From positions 1 through 6,378 of the forward strand of contig JAFUEG010000084.1 in NCBI GenBank assembly GCA_017464045.1: DNA of 6,378 nucleotides. Reading direction: 5' to 3'. Of this stretch, positions 5,539-6,378 are shown piece by piece (positions within the stretch are counted from its first letter, which is position 1; every line of letters starts with the position of its first letter). The notes under the pieces are model-generated. The model was not told the DNA's origin and did not search any database. It saw only the letters and a list, made by a program, of their open reading frames with translations. Position numbers and translations under genes: made by a program. Source of the stretch: Lachnospiraceae bacterium. Lineage in GTDB: Bacteria; Bacillota_A; Clostridia; Lachnospirales; Lachnospiraceae.

Positions 5539-5543
5539 AGCTA

Positions 5544-5753
5544 TTACTGATAGCTTCTTTCGTTTCCAACTAAGCCGTAAAAACTTATAAGGTATAAGCC
5601 GCTTAAACCTACAAGTCCGTATATGATTCTTGTAAATGCTGTGGCATCACCAAAGATAGCTGAGACAAGGTTCCAATCAGCGAAACCGATAAGTCCCCAG
5701 TTAATAGCACCTATAACGACAATTGTTAAGCATAAAATATTTAAAAATTTCAT
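5544..5753 (-). CDS. DUF378 family small membrane protein
   Basis: The 69-residue product has the two hydrophobic helices of DUF378: residues 4-24, containing GAINWGLIGF (15-24), and residues 43-62, preceded by R42 and containing IYGLVGLSGLYL. The connecting WNLVSAIFGD is also typical. Family members (for example B. subtilis YuzA) are short integral membrane proteins of unknown function. ATG 5753 has AAGGAG at 5766-5761 with seven bases' spacing. I see no convincing promoter in its AT-rich upstream region. Its terminator lies directly after the stop. It is convergent with the membrane protein gene and divergent from the PurF-like gene, so it is probably transcribed alone. Confidence 0.92.
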   Translation of the reverse strand: MKFLNILCLTIVVIGAINWGLIGFADWNLVSAIFGDATAFTRIIYGLVGLSGLYLISFYGLVGNERSYQ

Positions 5754-5797
5754 AAGAATTCTCCTTACTATATTTTTTTGCTCGCCTCGTATAAGCT

Positions 5798-5820
5798 AAA
5801 TATGATTTGTTTTCATATTT
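5798..5820. repeat. AT-rich inverted repeat upstream of the DUF378 gene
   Basis: AAATATGA and TCATATTT form a perfect 8-bp inverted repeat with a seven-base spacer, 45 bases before the DUF378 start. It could be an operator or a weak RNA hairpin. Its AT composition makes a chance origin possible. Confidence 0.35.
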
Positions 5821-5830
5821 ATTTACTTTC

Positions 5831-5844
5831 AAATATTAATATTT
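5831..5844. repeat. 14-bp AT palindrome in the DUF378/PurF-like divergent spacer
   Basis: AAATATTAATATTT is a perfect palindrome made only of A and T, midway between the two divergent genes. It may be a regulator site, but all-AT palindromes are common in DNA of this composition. Confidence 0.3.
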
Positions 5845-5918
5845 TATAGGGCTTAAACTTATATTTCCCATAAATTACGAAATTATTTATATTTTTTCTT
5901 TATTTTTGAATTAAAAAT

Positions 5919-5927
5919 TGTTATAAT
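5919..5927 (+). promoter_or_regulatory. Extended -10 promoter of the PurF-like gene
   Basis: TGTTATAAT is a perfect extended -10 (TGn then TATAAT at 5922-5927), with no good -35 at 17 or 18 bases. Transcription would begin near 5934, leaving a leader of about 48 bases. A second TATAAT at 5953-5958 would place the start inside the ribosome site region and is less likely. Confidence 0.5.
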
Positions 5928-5981
5928 GCTTCTGTGTTTGTTTTAGATAACTTATAATGACATATACCGGAGGAAAAAAAG

Positions 5982-6378
5982 ATGGGTGGATTCTTTGGAG
6001 TAGTTGGAAAAGAAGATTGTGTTTTTGATTTATTTTTCGGAACGGATTATCATTCTCATTTAGGTACCAGACGTGCAGGTATGGCTGTGTACGGAGAAAA
6101 TGGATTTAAGAAGTCTATTCATAAAATCGAAAATTCACCATTCAGAACAAAGTTTGATGGTGAGGCAAACGCTATGCATGGTAATATGGGAATAGGCTGT
6201 ATATCTGATTATGAAGCACAGCCGATTCTTATGCGTTCACATCATGGTTCGTTTGCTATAACTACAGTAGGAAAAATAAATAATGCAAAAGAAATTACCG
6301 ATGAGATTCTTAAGGGTAATACCCACTTTTTTGAGATGAGTAATGGAGAGATAAATGCTACGGAACTTGTAGCTGCTA
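5982..6378 (+). CDS. PurF-like amidophosphoribosyltransferase paralogue, N-terminal 132 residues (3' end outside the window)
   Basis: The frame begins at ATG 5982, with GGAGG at 5969-5973 and eight bases' spacing, and runs off the right edge. It resembles the N-terminal glutaminase (Ntn-hydrolase) domain of amidophosphoribosyltransferase: GGFFGVVG (2-9) corresponds to CGVFGIxG, HLGTRRAGMAVYG (26-38) to the RGQEGAG block, and YEAQPILMRSHHGSFAITTVGKINNA (77-102) to the 'QP...S..G..ALAHNGNLVNA' block. The mature N-terminal Cys is replaced by Gly2, and HNGN reads TVGK. I recall Clostridia carrying such divergent paralogues, generally labelled purF. Whether the phosphoribosyltransferase domain is intact lies outside the window. 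It is therefore safer to treat it as PurF-like than as the purine pathway enzyme. Confidence 0.75.
   Translation, partial: MGGFFGVVGKEDCVFDLFFGTDYHSHLGTRRAGMAVYGENGFKKSIHKIENSPFRTKFDGEANAMHGNMGIGCISDYEAQPILMRSHHGSFAITTVGKINNAKEITDEILKGNTHFFEMSNGEINATELVAA

Overview
This is a low-GC, Gram-positive type window, most likely from a clostridium of the Lachnospiraceae kind. The grounds are AT-rich codon use, strong GGAGG ribosome sites, sigma-A promoters close to consensus, U-tract terminators, and protein variants I associate with that family (a PheA ACT domain reading RSRP, and a PurF-like protein beginning MGGFFG). The assignment is inferred from sequence character; no search was run.

Layout. 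Bases 1-366 hold the 3' end of a DUF3810-type membrane protein gene. A sigma-A promoter (389-417) then serves a probable two-gene operon: a 271-residue coiled-coil protein (528-1343) and metF (1359-2216). metF converges on a DAHP synthase gene on the minus strand (2451-3479). The gap between them is bounded by a 26-bp imperfect inverted repeat that includes both stop codons, and it holds a minus-strand terminator. Upstream of the DAHP synthase gene, on the same strand, lies pheA (3631-4467), so the minus strand encodes the first step of the shikimate pathway and the dehydratase step to phenylalanine.

The most notable part is the roughly 208-nt leader of pheA (4468-4675). A perfect TTGACA-17-TATAAT promoter is followed by a 22-codon leader ORF with five consecutive Phe codons. 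A 14-bp terminator hairpin with seven U sits directly before the pheA ribosome site, and a competing antiterminator pairs the end of the leader ORF with the terminator's 5' arm. This is the classical ribosome-mediated phenylalanine attenuator, here in a Firmicute-like setting where T-box or protein-based control would be the usual expectation. The -35 box of this promoter overlaps that of a divergent promoter (4704-4732) for an unrecognised single-pass membrane protein (4785-5516).

The right end has a small DUF378 membrane protein gene (5544-5753, minus) with its terminator, then an AT-rich divergent spacer, then the start of a PurF-like gene (5982 to the window edge, plus). The product's glutaminase domain lacks the N-terminal cysteine and other catalytic landmarks.
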